The notes beneath the pieces are model-generated. The model ran no database searches. It saw only the letters and a list, made by a program, of their open reading frames with translations, and was not told the origin of the DNA. Positions 5,985 to 6,023 of a DNA stretch of 6,023 nucleotides are shown in pieces. The translations under genes were made by a program, and so were the position numbers. Origin of the DNA: JABWCE01 sp964355045 (GTDB taxonomy: Bacteria > Bacteroidota > Bacteroidia > NS11-12g > UBA9320); NCBI GenBank assembly GCA_964355045.1, contig CAYHCM010000195.1:1-6023 (forward strand). Reading direction: 5' to 3'. Positions within the stretch are counted from its first letter, which is position 1. Each line of letters starts with the position of its first letter.

Positions 5985-6023
5985 GGTTGTTGTAAGTGCC
6001 TGGATTCTACTAAGTGGTAGGGT

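Larger units (their letters stand above)
5760..6023. other. Non-coding tail region (264 bases) after the beta-helix gene
   Basis: No believable gene is seen on either strand. The region holds a weak 8-bp inverted repeat, ATTTTTAC (5770-5777) with GTAAAAAT (5812-5819), which may be an RNA end signal for the upstream gene; three degenerate TAAATC-type units (5834-5857); and the strong 18-bp inverted repeat at 5941-5984. The final 39 bases show nothing I can name. Confidence 0.65.

Overview
The window looks like a piece of a draft Bacteroidota (Bacteroidetes) genome or metagenome bin. The signs are AT-rich DNA, a secreted protein with a type IX secretion (T9SS) C-terminal sorting domain, start regions without Shine-Dalgarno sites, and promoter boxes of the Bacteroidetes type (TAnnTTTG near -7, with TTTG about 20 bases further upstream in the best case). 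A run of exactly 100 N (1898-1997) marks an assembly gap.

Layout. The left half is transcribed leftwards (minus strand). From right to left it holds an oligopeptidase B-like serine peptidase (854-2654, interrupted by the N gap), a strong promoter just past its stop (799-830), and a two-gene unit: a 64-residue protein (538-732) followed 11 bases later by a 174-residue protein (2-526). The right half is transcribed rightwards: a short RsmI-like SAM-dependent methyltransferase (2983-3690) and, 47 bases later, a 673-residue secreted beta-helix protein with a T9SS tail (3738-5759). The two halves diverge from a 328-base intergenic region that carries a large imperfect inverted repeat (2760-2895) between two promoter candidates. 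The last 264 bases hold no gene but contain an 18-bp perfect inverted repeat built from 8-base units.

How the genes work together. The peptidase and the methyltransferase are housekeeping-type genes with no obvious shared job. The methyltransferase and the beta-helix protein are probably co-transcribed; I see no promoter between them. Their junction carries four alternating copies of AATCAG/CTGATT that could fold in mutually exclusive ways just before an unusual TTG start. The 64/174-residue pair is the least explained coding unit: it has its own promoter, a small-gene-first order, and a 174-residue protein whose N-terminal half loosely resembles the strand pattern of MazF/PemK-type toxins. 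That last point is inference only. No RNA genes, CRISPR array, integrase or insertion sequence were seen.
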